The notes: a model not told the origin generated them from the sequence alone. 7,943 nucleotides of DNA from DATIHK01 sp035480775 (GCA_035480775.1 DATIHK010000044.1:1-7943); one strand, 5' to 3'. Shown: positions 1-6,828, counted from the first letter of the stretch. Numbers and translations are program-made.

Positions 1-1767
1 AAGCAAAAACTCGACATCGTTGATGTAGTCGGCAATTACGTTACTTTAAAAAAATCAGGACGCAATTATAAAGGATTGTGTCCATTTCACTCTGAAGATT
101 CTCCTTCATTTATGGTTTCGCAAGAATTGCAAATTTTTAAATGTTTTGGATGTGGTGAAGCCGGAGATATTTTTGCTTTTATCGAAAAGATTGAAGGAGT
201 AGATTTTCCGCAAGCACTTGAAACTCTCGCCGACAAAGCCGGAGTTAAGTTGGAAAAGCGCAGCTACAATTCCACACTAGATGCACAAAAGAAAGTAATA
301 TACGAAATAAACCACCTTACCACAAGCTACTACAATTTTTTATTAACTAAACACAATATTGGCAAACCGGGCTTAACTTATCTTAAAGAAAGGCGAAAAC
401 TTACGGATCAAACGATTCGTGATTTCAAACTTGGCTATGCACCTGAGGCCTGGGATGAACTGTATAAAGCTCTAACAAAAAGAGGCTACAAAGCTGAGCA
501 ATTAGTTGCTGCTGGAGTGGCACTGCCAAGAAATAATTCACAAGGATTTATTGACAAATTCCGCGGGAGAATTATTTTTCCCTTAACGGCAATTGACGGG
601 AAAGTCGTGGGATTTACTGGTCGTACAATTACCGATCGTGAACCAAAGTATCTAAACACCGGAGAAACCGCTGTATTCGAGAAAAGTCACGTCATTTATG
701 CTTTAGATAAAGCAAAAGTCGCAATTAAAAAGTTGGGTTGCATTTTTGTCGAAGGTCAGATGGATGTCATTTCTGCTCACCAAGCGGGAATTACGAATGT
801 TGTTGCAACTTCAGGAACTGCCTTAACGGTAAGTCAATTAACTATAATTTCTCGCTACACCAAAGATTTAACTTTTTGTTTTGATGCCGATTCCGCCGGA
901 GAAGCTGCCGCGAAACGAGGCATAGCTCTTGCCGAAAAAGAAGGTTTTAACATCAAAGTTGCAATAATTACCAAAGAATACAAAGACATTGATGAATTTA
1001 TACAAAAAGATCTAGCTTCTGCCAAACAAGCGCTCAGCGAGCCTATTCCTGCTTACGACTTTTTAATGACTACAGCAGTAAAAAGATATGATAAGCGCAG
1101 CGCAATAGGTAAAAAGAAGATTCTCGAAGAACTAGTAGCTGACTTTTCCCAAGTTACTAATAAAGTGCTTCTAGACCACTACATCAAGAAGATTTCTGAA
1201 GAGCTAGATGTAAGTGAAGAAGTCGTTTCGGAGCTACTTTCTAAGAAAACTTCTGCTCAAAAAGTGAATTTTGCTGAAAGGCCCACGTTAGCCGTTGTAT
1301 CAGGTAAATTACCCAAAAATTCTTCCGAAGAGTATATTTTAGCGCTCCTTTTTAAGGCACCTATTGACAGCCAAAATTCCTTGCTGTATAAGCTAGAACA
1401 AGCAGATTTTACTGATGAATCGCTGCAGCAAATATTTTCAAGTTTAAAAAAGCAATTAAAAAGCACTAAGCAATTTAACATCCAAGAGTTTATTGCTACA
1501 ATTGATCAAAATTTGCAGGAGCAAGTAAAAGAGCTTTATCTTTGGGATTTAGGTAACTTACCTGAAGAGCCGAAATCATTTGCGCAAGAAATACAAGCAA
1601 CCTTCGCACGTGTCCGACGTGACACGATACAACGCGAGTTGAAAAATATAAACGCACAAATAAAACAGGCCGAAAAGGAACAAGATGCCAAGCTTCTCAA
1701 AGAGTTAACTAAAAAATTTAAGGAATATTCAGAAAATCTAAACACACCTTATGCCGAAAAAAACTAA
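1..1767 (+). CDS. dnaG: DNA primase DnaG, 5'-truncated by the window edge
   Basis: DnaG makes the RNA primers for lagging-strand and origin synthesis and works with the replicative helicase DnaB. The frame is open from base 1, so 588 residues are visible. Judged by the zinc-ligand spacing in E. coli DnaG, only about a dozen N-terminal residues are missing. Zinc-ribbon ligands are C27, H30, C48 and C51 (CPFH ... CFGC). The RNA-polymerase-like core carries FRGRIIFPL, GFTGRTI and PKYLNTGET. The TOPRIM metal-binding residues are E251 in VEGQMDVIS and D295/D297 in FDADSAG. The Leu/Lys/Glu-rich helical tail from about residue 438 to the end fits the helicase-binding domain. Length is normal for the family. 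The TTG at 76 is an internal codon, not the start. The 3' end overlaps rpoD by 17 bp, the familiar dnaG-rpoD pairing, here with no rpsU visible upstream because the window is cut. Confidence 0.97.
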   Translation, partial: KQKLDIVDVVGNYVTLKKSGRNYKGLCPFHSEDSPSFMVSQELQIFKCFGCGEAGDIFAFIEKIEGVDFPQALETLADKAGVKLEKRSYNSTLDAQKKVIYEINHLTTSYYNFLLTKHNIGKPGLTYLKERRKLTDQTIRDFKLGYAPEAWDELYKALTKRGYKAEQLVAAGVALPRNNSQGFIDKFRGRIIFPLTAIDGKVVGFTGRTITDREPKYLNTGETAVFEKSHVIYALDKAKVAIKKLGCIFVEGQMDVISAHQAGITNVVATSGTALTVSQLTIISRYTKDLTFCFDADSAGEAAAKRGIALAEKEGFNIKVAIITKEYKDIDEFIQKDLASAKQALSEPIPAYDFLMTTAVKRYDKRSAIGKKKILEELVADFSQVTNKVLLDHYIKKISEELDVSEEVVSELLSKKTSAQKVNFAERPTLAVVSGKLPKNSSEEYILALLFKAPIDSQNSLLYKLEQADFTDESLQQIFSSLKKQLKSTKQFNIQEFIATIDQNLQEQVKELYLWDLGNLPEEPKSFAQEIQATFARVRRDTIQRELKNINAQIKQAEKEQDAKLLKELTKKFKEYSENLNTPYAEKN

Positions 1768-3010
1768 AGAAAAAAAAGAAAAAAAAGTTGTCAAAGTAGA
1801 AAAAGCTGTAAAGTCAGACAAACAAGTTAAAGAAGTAAAAATAGAAAAAATTGTAAAACCAGATCCTATTAAAGAAGCCAAAGAGGCTAAAAAAGCCAAA
1901 GCAAAAAGTGAAAAAGCCAAAAAAGGTCCAAATACTGGTGATGCCGTACGCGATGCTAATATCTCTAAACTAATTTCTCACGGAAAAAAACAAGGTTACT
2001 TAACACTAAATGACGTTCTAGCACTATTTCCAGATGCAGAAGAAAACATCGATACACTCGATTACCTTTACGAGAAATTGCTCGAAGCCGGAGTTGATGT
2101 CTTTGATGTTGAATCCGAAAAAGATGCCGAAAAATTAGCCAGACTAGACGAAATAGATTTATCCAAAATTAAAATGGACGGAACAGCTTCGTCAGACCCG
2201 GTTAGAATGTACCTTCGAGAAATTGGTAAAGTGGATTTATTAACAGGTCCTCAAGAAATTGAATTAGCAAAAAAAGCCGAAAAAGGTGATCAAAAAGCCT
2301 TTGATCAATTGACTAAAGCAAATTTACGTTTGGTCGTTTCTATTGCTAAAAAGTATATGGGTCGTGGGTTGTCATTTTTGGATTTGATTCAAGAAGGCAA
2401 CATTGGTCTTATGCGCGCAGTTGAAAAATTCGACTGGAAACGCGGATTCAAATTTTCAACTTATGCAACTTGGTGGATTCGCCAAGCTATTACCAGAGCG
2501 TTAGCGGATCAGTCGAGAACTATCCGAATTCCAGTTCATATGGTTGAAACTATCAATAAATTCAAGCGAATTGAGCGAGAACTTGAGCAAAAATTCGAGC
2601 GACCTCCTACGCCAGAAGAAGTTGCAAAAGTTATGGGAATTGAAATCGAAAAAGCCCTCGAGATTGTAAAAATCTCGCAAGACACGACTTCTATCGAAAC
2701 TCCAGTTGGAAAAGAAGAAGACACAAGATTAAAAGAATTTATTCAAGACGAAGTGGGATTGTCTCCTTTTGAATCTGCTTCGCAAGAATTATTAAAAGGT
2801 CATATCGGAGAAGTTCTTGAAACACTTAATCCACGTGAACGCAAAGTTTTAGAATTGCGCTTTGGATTGAAAGATGGTCGATCTAGAACCTTAGAAGAAG
2901 TTGGAAAAGAATTTGGAGTCACTCGTGAACGTATCCGCCAAATAGAAGCTAAAGCTTTGCGCAAGCTTAGACATCCTTCGCGAAGTAAACGTTTAAGAGA
3001 TTATCTCTAA
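1751..3010 (+). CDS. rpoD: Primary RNA polymerase sigma factor (sigma-70, RpoD/SigA)
   Basis: This is the housekeeping sigma factor, which directs core RNA polymerase to -35/-10 promoters. The 419 residues contain a Lys-rich tail (1-59), a region 1.1-like segment (about 68-125), region 1.2 (DPVRMYLREIG, about 149-159), and region 2 (about 181-254) with NLRLVVSIAKKY, DLIQEGNIGLMRAVEKFD and the promoter-melting, -10-reading motif FSTYATWWIRQAI. Region 3 spans about 262-340, and region 4 about 345-415 with the -35-reading helix-turn-helix TLEEVGKEFGVTRERIRQIE. Keeping region 1.1 and all other regions marks it as the primary rather than an alternative sigma factor. The ATG lies inside the dnaG 3' end with no SD at usable distance, so translation is probably coupled to dnaG. 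The next in-frame Met is residue 142, too late for a start. The N-terminal tail has 24 Lys in the first 60 residues. Confidence 0.97.
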   Translation: MPKKTKEKKEKKVVKVEKAVKSDKQVKEVKIEKIVKPDPIKEAKEAKKAKAKSEKAKKGPNTGDAVRDANISKLISHGKKQGYLTLNDVLALFPDAEENIDTLDYLYEKLLEAGVDVFDVESEKDAEKLARLDEIDLSKIKMDGTASSDPVRMYLREIGKVDLLTGPQEIELAKKAEKGDQKAFDQLTKANLRLVVSIAKKYMGRGLSFLDLIQEGNIGLMRAVEKFDWKRGFKFSTYATWWIRQAITRALADQSRTIRIPVHMVETINKFKRIERELEQKFERPPTPEEVAKVMGIEIEKALEIVKISQDTTSIETPVGKEEDTRLKEFIQDEVGLSPFESASQELLKGHIGEVLETLNPRERKVLELRFGLKDGRSRTLEEVGKEFGVTRERIRQIEAKALRKLRHPSRSKRLRDYL

Positions 3011-3018
3011 ACTTTTGC

Positions 3019-3034
3019 CTGTATAACTGTATAA
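3019..3034. repeat. Perfect 8-bp tandem duplication after rpoD
   Basis: CTGTATAA occurs twice in direct succession, 8 bp after the rpoD stop codon. It may be replication slippage in an AT-rich spacer. I found no copy on the far side of the neighbouring GC-rich gene, so it is not evidently a target-site duplication. Confidence 0.6.
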
Positions 3035-3043
3035 ATAGACTAT

Positions 3044-3086
3044 AAAAAAGTTGAGACGCCGTGGGGTTTTTGCCCTGCGGCGTCTC
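3044..3086 (-). terminator. Strong intrinsic terminator of the minus-strand unit, facing rpoD
   Basis: A perfect 9-bp stem (GAGACGCCG at 3053-3061 with CGGCGTCTC at 3078-3086) is extended inward by two wobble pairs and three G-C pairs around a 6-nt loop. On the minus strand the stem is followed after three bases by six T (complement of 3044-3049), the classic intrinsic terminator form. It begins 7 bp after the stop of the small gene at 3094-3423. On the plus strand there is no T tract after the stem, so it would end rpoD transcripts less efficiently, though the hairpin could still protect the rpoD mRNA 3' end. Confidence 0.9.
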
Positions 3087-3093
3087 TGTATTG

Positions 3094-3423
3094 CTAGGCC
3101 CGTGTTTTGTCGTCTCGTAAACATGCGAACGGTATCCTGCTTCCAGGGAGAACATCAGCCAGATCCGCATAGCAGATACTCGCAGCCGAAGCCTCCAAAT
3201 TTGTCCGGATATTCGTGAGCATCCAGATGGGAAATTCTTCAACATCTCGAAAAGCTAAAACATCACGAATATCGATGGGTCCGTTCGTCCAGTAAAAAGT
3301 GTCTTCACTGACGCCACGGATGAATGCCAGAATCGGAACGTCCTCTCCGTCTGGATCGCCAAACTGCGCAACAACGAAGCTGCTCTTTTTCATAAGAATC
3401 AGTATTGCTTTCGTTGAAGCCAT
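3094..3423 (-). CDS. Small soluble orphan protein in a GC-rich cassette, function unknown
   Basis: I do not recognise this 109-residue protein. It is acidic and apparently soluble, with no signal peptide or membrane span. Its pattern suggests a small alpha/beta fold: a hydrophobic strand (AILIL, 6-10), SFVVAQFG (15-22), VPILAFIRG (29-37), then the acidic aromatic IDIRDVLAFRDVEEFPIW (50-67) and a helical NLEASAASICYADLADVL (75-92). There is no obvious catalytic motif, and the two Cys (84, 101) do not form a zinc motif. The ATG at 3423 is chosen because AGGAGGT lies 7 nt upstream. The in-frame GTG three codons earlier overlaps that SD. GC across the gene is about 48% by hand count against roughly 30-38% in the adjacent glycosyltransferase gene. 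It has its own promoter and terminator. No terminator is visible between it and the glycosyltransferase, so it may also receive pgi-operon readthrough. Being a gene is likely; its function is open. Confidence 0.75.
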   Translation of the reverse strand: MASTKAILILMKKSSFVVAQFGDPDGEDVPILAFIRGVSEDTFYWTNGPIDIRDVLAFRDVEEFPIWMLTNIRTNLEASAASICYADLADVLPGSRIPFACLRDDKTRA

Positions 3424-3430
3424 TCTTCTC

Positions 3431-3437
3431 ACCTCCT
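3431..3437 (-). promoter_or_regulatory. Near-perfect Shine-Dalgarno of the 3094-3423 gene
   Basis: AGGAGGT on the minus strand lies 7 nt before the ATG at 3423 and fixes that start. It stands out because the larger genes in this window lack a clear SD. Confidence 0.85.
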
Positions 3438-3471
3438 ATCCTTTGTGTTTTATACGGGCCCTGTTAAGCAC

Positions 3472-3500
3472 ATAATACGTATAGATGACCATAAATGCAA
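3472..3500 (-). promoter_or_regulatory. Sigma-70 promoter of the 3094-3423 gene
   Basis: On the minus strand TTGCAT (3500-3495) and TATTAT (3477-3472) are separated by exactly 17 bp. The predicted start site near 3465 gives a leader of about 42 nt. The -35 begins 5 bp after the glycosyltransferase stop codon, so the small gene has its own promoter despite following the pgi operon. Confidence 0.7.
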
Positions 3501-3504
3501 ATTC

Positions 3505-5043
3505 TTATTTAAAGGTTTTTTGAATATTTTTGTATATAAAAACGTCAGATAAATTAACTAGATTTGGCTTTGGAAGAACAAAACTCTGCACCAGCTCGAA
3601 ATTTTGTGAATTAGTTACTTTATTCTCAAAACCTTGCCACTGCGCAAAATAAAACGGATACTTTTGTTTAACAATTGGATTTTTATAATAGTCCATCGGC
3701 TTTGACGATAGAACGACGTAGTTATACAAACTTGGATCTGGCGGAAAATCTAGTTGAGCATTATCGGATTCATACACATTAAATTTATGAACCCTTGCAA
3801 ATTGCAATTTATTCATCGGGTCTAGACCTTCTTCGGTTACTACATATTTAGTAGAAAATTGCGGAACATTTTTTTGCATCCACAAATACGCCGAGCTTTT
3901 TGGAGTGTTAACTTGAAACTGTAGTAAAAGTAAAGCTGGCAAAATCATATACGAGGCCAGATCAACAAAAATCAATAGCCAACTTTTTAACTTAACCAAT
4001 CCATATGCTGCGTAAATTAACACAACTGGAATAATAGGCAGCAACCATCTATCTACATTTCTAGAACTCAACGAAAAAAAGGCCAGATATACAGCGATGT
4101 TAGCTAATAAAAATATGTGAAAGTCTTTAGTTTTAGCATCTGAGAATTTAATTACCACGAACTTGCCGTAAAGGGATATGACAGCAACCAATGGAGTGGC
4201 GATAAAAATTAACGCTAAAATATATTTAAGTGGATTTGCATCGGCTGAATCAAAAACTAAGCCATTTTCTTTAAATTCCAATTGATAAATTCTAGATACA
4301 AAATCACCATGAAAAATTATGGCAAAAGGATTACTCAGCATAAAAAATAACAAAATAGTTAAAATTAAACCAGTAAATCCCACCAAATCTTTTTTTCTAA
4401 AATACAAATATGCAAATGGAATTAGTGAAAGGCCAGCTGTAATCTTTGTTCCGATAGCAAGTCCCATAAAAATTCCACACAAAATTGTGTACTTGTTTTC
4501 AAAATCACTTTGGGAATAAAAATACGCACACGTAATAGCCGCAAGAACTAACAAAGTCAAAAGTGTATCGGCATTTACATAATGAGCGTGGACAATGAAT
4601 TTCCAGTTTAGCGCAACTAAAAAAAAGGTCAGAATGGTTCCAGCGCGATCTTTAAAAACTTTAAAATACAAAAAAGCTGCGAGTGGCGCTATCAAAAAAG
4701 ACAGTAATACATTAACCACTCGCATATAGATAAATAGCGTTGTCTTGTCAAAAGAAATTCCAAAGATATTTAAGCTTTTGGTAAAAATCATAGTTGCAAT
4801 AGTAAAAATATATGAAGGTAGCGCGCCATAGACGTATGAAACTGGAATTAATTTGTAATAATTATTGCTTTTTACAACATCTTTAAATTCAAAAGTGTAT
4901 TTTATCGCTAGTTCAGTTATTTCTGGTTCGTCAGCGTGAAAACTGTGTGGAAGTCCAAATTCAATGTGATACAAACTCCAAAAAAGTCCAACTAAAGATA
5001 TTAACGAAAGTATTAAAATAGTTTTAAGATTTTTTGAGATCAT
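3505..5043 (-). CDS. Polytopic GT-C type glycosyltransferase (ArnT/PMT, GT39-like)
   Basis: This is a membrane enzyme of the GT-C fold, which as a family moves sugars from polyprenyl-phosphate donors to lipid, protein or polysaccharide acceptors on the outer face of the membrane. Of 512 residues, about 11-13 hydrophobic segments fill 8-375: 8-25, 69-87, 103-127, 135-152, 159-176, 186-215, 221-245, 272-296, 308-325, 333-350 and 354-376. The first extracytoplasmic loop has the acidic pair D38-E39 in SFHADEPEITE, where this superfamily places its catalytic Asp/Glu. HAHYVNAD (152-159) and RNVDRWLLPIIP (328-339) fit later conserved GT39-like positions. Residues about 380-512 form a soluble C-terminal domain, probably extracytoplasmic. 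The start overlaps the pgi stop as ATGA, so translation is coupled. Donor and acceptor cannot be read from sequence. The superfamily call is sound; GT39 over a related GT-C family is less certain. Confidence 0.8.
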   Translation of the reverse strand: MISKNLKTILILSLISLVGLFWSLYHIEFGLPHSFHADEPEITELAIKYTFEFKDVVKSNNYYKLIPVSYVYGALPSYIFTIATMIFTKSLNIFGISFDKTTLFIYMRVVNVLLSFLIAPLAAFLYFKVFKDRAGTILTFFLVALNWKFIVHAHYVNADTLLTLLVLAAITCAYFYSQSDFENKYTILCGIFMGLAIGTKITAGLSLIPFAYLYFRKKDLVGFTGLILTILLFFMLSNPFAIIFHGDFVSRIYQLEFKENGLVFDSADANPLKYILALIFIATPLVAVISLYGKFVVIKFSDAKTKDFHIFLLANIAVYLAFFSLSSRNVDRWLLPIIPVVLIYAAYGLVKLKSWLLIFVDLASYMILPALLLLQFQVNTPKSSAYLWMQKNVPQFSTKYVVTEEGLDPMNKLQFARVHKFNVYESDNAQLDFPPDPSLYNYVVLSSKPMDYYKNPIVKQKYPFYFAQWQGFENKVTNSQNFELVQSFVLPKPNLVNLSDVFIYKNIQKTFK

Positions 5044-6191
5044 TTGCTTTGGAGCAGTTTTCTGGTATTAGCTTTATATTCTTCAACGTCGGGTTGGTCA
5101 AATGCATTTACCCCCATGAGCTGAGCTAAAAATACAGTTTCAAACATTTTAAATTGCATAAAATAGCCAAGTGACTTTTCTGAAACATCCTCTAATATTG
5201 TTTGCGAAACAAGTAGCATATGCTTAGCATAACTTTGTAAAACTCCCAAAAGAATGGCTTGTTTGACAGCATTATCATTTTCTACACTTACAAAATTAAA
5301 ATACTTGTCTTTTGGTCCGCCTAAATGAAGTTGCGCCATCGAATGTAAGTCGGTAGTTCCTATTGCTACTGTTGGAGTTATTCCAGTTCCGTTTTTGCCC
5401 AGACTTTCTGACATCAACTGTCGATGCCATTTTCCAAGCGATTCTAGCTGTGGAGAAAAATAAAAGTTTTCGTTTATTGATTTTGCCGTTTCATAAATTG
5501 CCGTCGCCGAAACAGCCGCACAATTTTGGTCAGAGTTTTTTAAACAATCGGTTGAAGCTTGCATAGCGCCTTTGAGTAATTCCAAAACATTAACATTTGC
5601 ACAAACGAGCGGAAATAGGCCTTCGTTTGAAAAAACTAAATAGCGATCGCCAATCTTTTCTGGAACTTCTAATTTAAGATCAAATTTGTTCCATAACGGC
5701 GAATTTTTATTAGTAGTAACCACCACGCGCTTTTTTAGATTAGGAAATGTTTGCAACAATACACCCATATTAAATAATATTTCAGTGGTTTTTCCAGATT
5801 TTGACACAATGTTTATTAAAACTTCGTCGTCGTGTTTGACCTGAGTTTTTATAAACGATATTAATTTGTTTAAAAATGAAGTTTCGATTGTGTCTAAAAA
5901 TATTATTTTAGGAAATCGGTTGAGATCAATTACATCGTAATATCCAAACAACGCATCATAAACCGCTTTAGTTCCCAAGTTCGCTCCGCCAATTCCGATA
6001 TCAATAATATATTTTAGGTTTTTACCTGCGATGTGTTTTTTTAAAGCCAGTGCACTTTCTAGAATACTTTCGTCAAACGGAATATTTTTAAATCCTTCTG
6101 GGGATTCGTATTTTTTTATTTGTTTAAGCAATTTTATGTATGTAGAGAGTCTTTTATCTGGTTGGGTAGTTAGCGGGGCAATATATTTCAT
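5040..6191 (-). CDS. pgi: Glucose-6-phosphate isomerase, compact form
   Basis: Interconverts glucose 6-phosphate and fructose 6-phosphate in the cytoplasm. From the ATG at 6191 it is 383 residues, short against roughly 450 for compact bacterial forms and 549 for E. coli. Two SIS sugar-phosphate domains are visible. IGIGGANLG (65-73) and the phosphate loop SKSGKTTE (130-137) are intact, followed by GDR (181-183), then SESLGK with catalytic Glu262, TTDLHS with ring-opening His283, and near the C terminus QPDVEEYK with Lys373. This set favours true Pgi over the archaeal-type phosphoglucose/phosphomannose isomerase. The frame stays open up to a GTG at 6299, but that codon lies inside the terminator stem of the upstream gene, and the extra 36 residues match nothing I know. 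ATG 6191 has a -10-like TAAAAT just upstream and no SD, suggesting a leaderless or nearly leaderless start. It overlaps the glycosyltransferase gene by 4 bp, so they form one operon. Confidence 0.92.
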   Translation of the reverse strand: MKYIAPLTTQPDKRLSTYIKLLKQIKKYESPEGFKNIPFDESILESALALKKHIAGKNLKYIIDIGIGGANLGTKAVYDALFGYYDVIDLNRFPKIIFLDTIETSFLNKLISFIKTQVKHDDEVLINIVSKSGKTTEILFNMGVLLQTFPNLKKRVVVTTNKNSPLWNKFDLKLEVPEKIGDRYLVFSNEGLFPLVCANVNVLELLKGAMQASTDCLKNSDQNCAAVSATAIYETAKSINENFYFSPQLESLGKWHRQLMSESLGKNGTGITPTVAIGTTDLHSMAQLHLGGPKDKYFNFVSVENDNAVKQAILLGVLQSYAKHMLLVSQTILEDVSEKSLGYFMQFKMFETVFLAQLMGVNAFDQPDVEEYKANTRKLLQSK

Positions 6192-6199
6192 TTGGATGT

Positions 6200-6228
6200 A
6201 TTTTAGCTCTTTATTTTCGCAGCGGAAA
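6200..6228 (-). promoter_or_regulatory. Possible pgi promoter, leaderless type
   Basis: On the minus strand TAAAAT (6205-6200) lies 8 nt before the chosen pgi ATG, with a weak -35 TTTCCG (6228-6223) at 17 bp spacing. A start 7-8 nt after the -10 would begin the mRNA at or next to the ATG. The -10 is fair and the -35 poor. Confidence 0.4.
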
Positions 6229-6236
6229 GCCCCCGC

Positions 6237-6263
6237 AAGAAAAGAAGAGTCAGTAGAGTCTTC
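6237..6263 (-). terminator. Weak second terminator-like hairpin after the main one
   Basis: On the minus strand GAAGACTC and GACTCTTC (6263-6244) can form a 7-bp stem with one C-C mismatch and a 4-nt loop, followed at once by TTTTCTT. It lies 12 bp beyond the T tract of the main terminator and could be a backup. The stem is short. Confidence 0.3.
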
Positions 6264-6275
6264 ATTAGCCTTTTG

Positions 6276-6342
6276 AAAACGAACCAGGGCGCCACTCACA
6301 TCAGAAAAGATTTCTCTCTGAGTGGGTGACGCCCTGTGGTTC
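6276..6342 (-). terminator. Long bulged terminator hairpin of the membrane protein gene
   Basis: Plus-strand arms 6281-6298 (GAAC, CAGGGCG, CCACTCA) and 6319-6342 are complementary in three blocks of 4, 7 and 7 bp, with bulges of 2 nt (6337-6338) and 4 nt (6326-6329) on one side only. The 20-nt loop contains a further 5-bp AGAAA/TTTCT stem. On the minus strand the stem is followed by GTTTTC, a short T tract. It starts 14 bp after the stop of the gene at 6357-6782 and insulates pgi from it. The one-sided bulges are unusual for a terminator. Confidence 0.7.
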
Positions 6343-6356
6343 CGGCGGAGTAGCGT

Positions 6357-6782
6357 TTACAGGTTGAATTCTGTAATGTGTTTCCGCTGGACGAAAATCC
6401 GGGTGAATGGCGTGAGCCAGGTTTTGCCCGGGAAAAGAAGGACGCCTGCGGTGAAAAAGTGCATCCAGGCGACCCCGCCGGCGACGATTGAGACCATGTC
6501 CAGATTGGAGAACTGGTAGTACAAGTAGCCTCCAATCAATGGGACAATGGCCGCGTCGGCTGCGATGAAGATGAAGATGGGTCGGACGTCTGGGTCGTTC
6601 GTGTGTTCGAGGTAGTAGCACACGATGACATAGCCGAGGACTCCTATGAGCAGGCGGGCTCCGGCCGGGAAATAATGCTGTTCTTGCGTGACCCAGCACA
6701 ACCCAGTGATGCCAGCGCAGGCTGCAATAGCCATCAGGCGCCCAAAAAACTGTCGTTCTCCAAGCTTGATTCGTCGGTTCAT
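6357..6782 (-). CDS. Small four-helix membrane protein in a GC-rich cassette, function unknown
   Basis: This 141-residue integral membrane protein is not one I recognise. Four hydrophobic segments are predicted at about 14-32, 40-57, 68-86 and 97-117. A basic N terminus (NRRIKLGER) and a basic tail (RIFVQRK) place both ends in the cytoplasm by the positive-inside rule. Polar residues near the membrane include the HTNDPD loop (60-65), D76 within helix 3, and W106/H108 within helix 4. There is no signal peptide cleavage site, ATPase motif or cysteine pair. The ATG at 6782 is fixed by AGGAGG 6 nt upstream and a near-consensus promoter. GC is about 57% by hand count, the highest in the window, against roughly 35% around it, so other frames here are open by chance. 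The hydrophobic periodicity, SD and promoter all support this frame. It is separated from pgi by its own terminator and lies divergent from mutS. Recent transfer is likely; no function is proposed. Confidence 0.78.
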   Translation of the reverse strand: MNRRIKLGERQFFGRLMAIAACAGITGLCWVTQEQHYFPAGARLLIGVLGYVIVCYYLEHTNDPDVRPIFIFIAADAAIVPLIGGYLYYQFSNLDMVSIVAGGVAWMHFFTAGVLLFPGKTWLTPFTRIFVQRKHITEFNL

Positions 6783-6788
6783 TCTAAG

Positions 6789-6794
6789 CCTCCT
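6789..6794 (-). promoter_or_regulatory. Perfect Shine-Dalgarno of the 6357-6782 gene
   Basis: AGGAGG on the minus strand lies 6 nt before the ATG at 6782. It sits in the same ATAGGAGG context as the SD of the other GC-rich gene at 3431-3437. Confidence 0.88.
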
Positions 6795-6828
6795 ATGGGG
6801 GTTATAGATAGTCGATTTGTATACTCAC

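Noticed and set aside
1257..1920. Minus-strand open frames antisense to dnaG and rpoD
   Set aside because: Ser/Phe-rich products mirror Lys/Glu-rich coding DNA on the other strand. No independent signals.
3053..3086. Transposon end or recombination site at the 9-bp perfect inverted repeat
   Set aside because: Position 7 bp after a stop codon followed by a T tract on the same strand is exactly an intrinsic terminator. No transposase and no target-site duplication were found.
2967..3245. Minus-strand open frame of 92 codons overlapping the rpoD 3' end
   Set aside because: It crosses the terminator hairpin and the rpoD C-terminus, has no SD, and overlaps the better supported frame at 3094-3423.
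6206..6300. tRNA or structured RNA between the membrane gene terminator and pgi
   Set aside because: I looked for acceptor, anticodon and T arms (GGTTCG near 6286 on the minus strand), but the flanking bases do not pair. Only short hairpins (GCGG/CCGC and the 7-bp stem at 6244-6263) are present.
6276..6342. Integron attC site
   Set aside because: The bulged hairpin suggested it, but the arms lack RYYYAAC and GTTRRRY core sites in the right places, and no integrase is in the window. A terminator explains it more simply.
6301..6699. Minus-strand open frame of 132 codons within the GC-rich patch
   Set aside because: Its Arg/His/Pro-rich product is typical of an out-of-frame reading of GC-rich DNA. 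It has no SD, and the frame at 6357-6782 has promoter, SD and membrane-protein periodicity.
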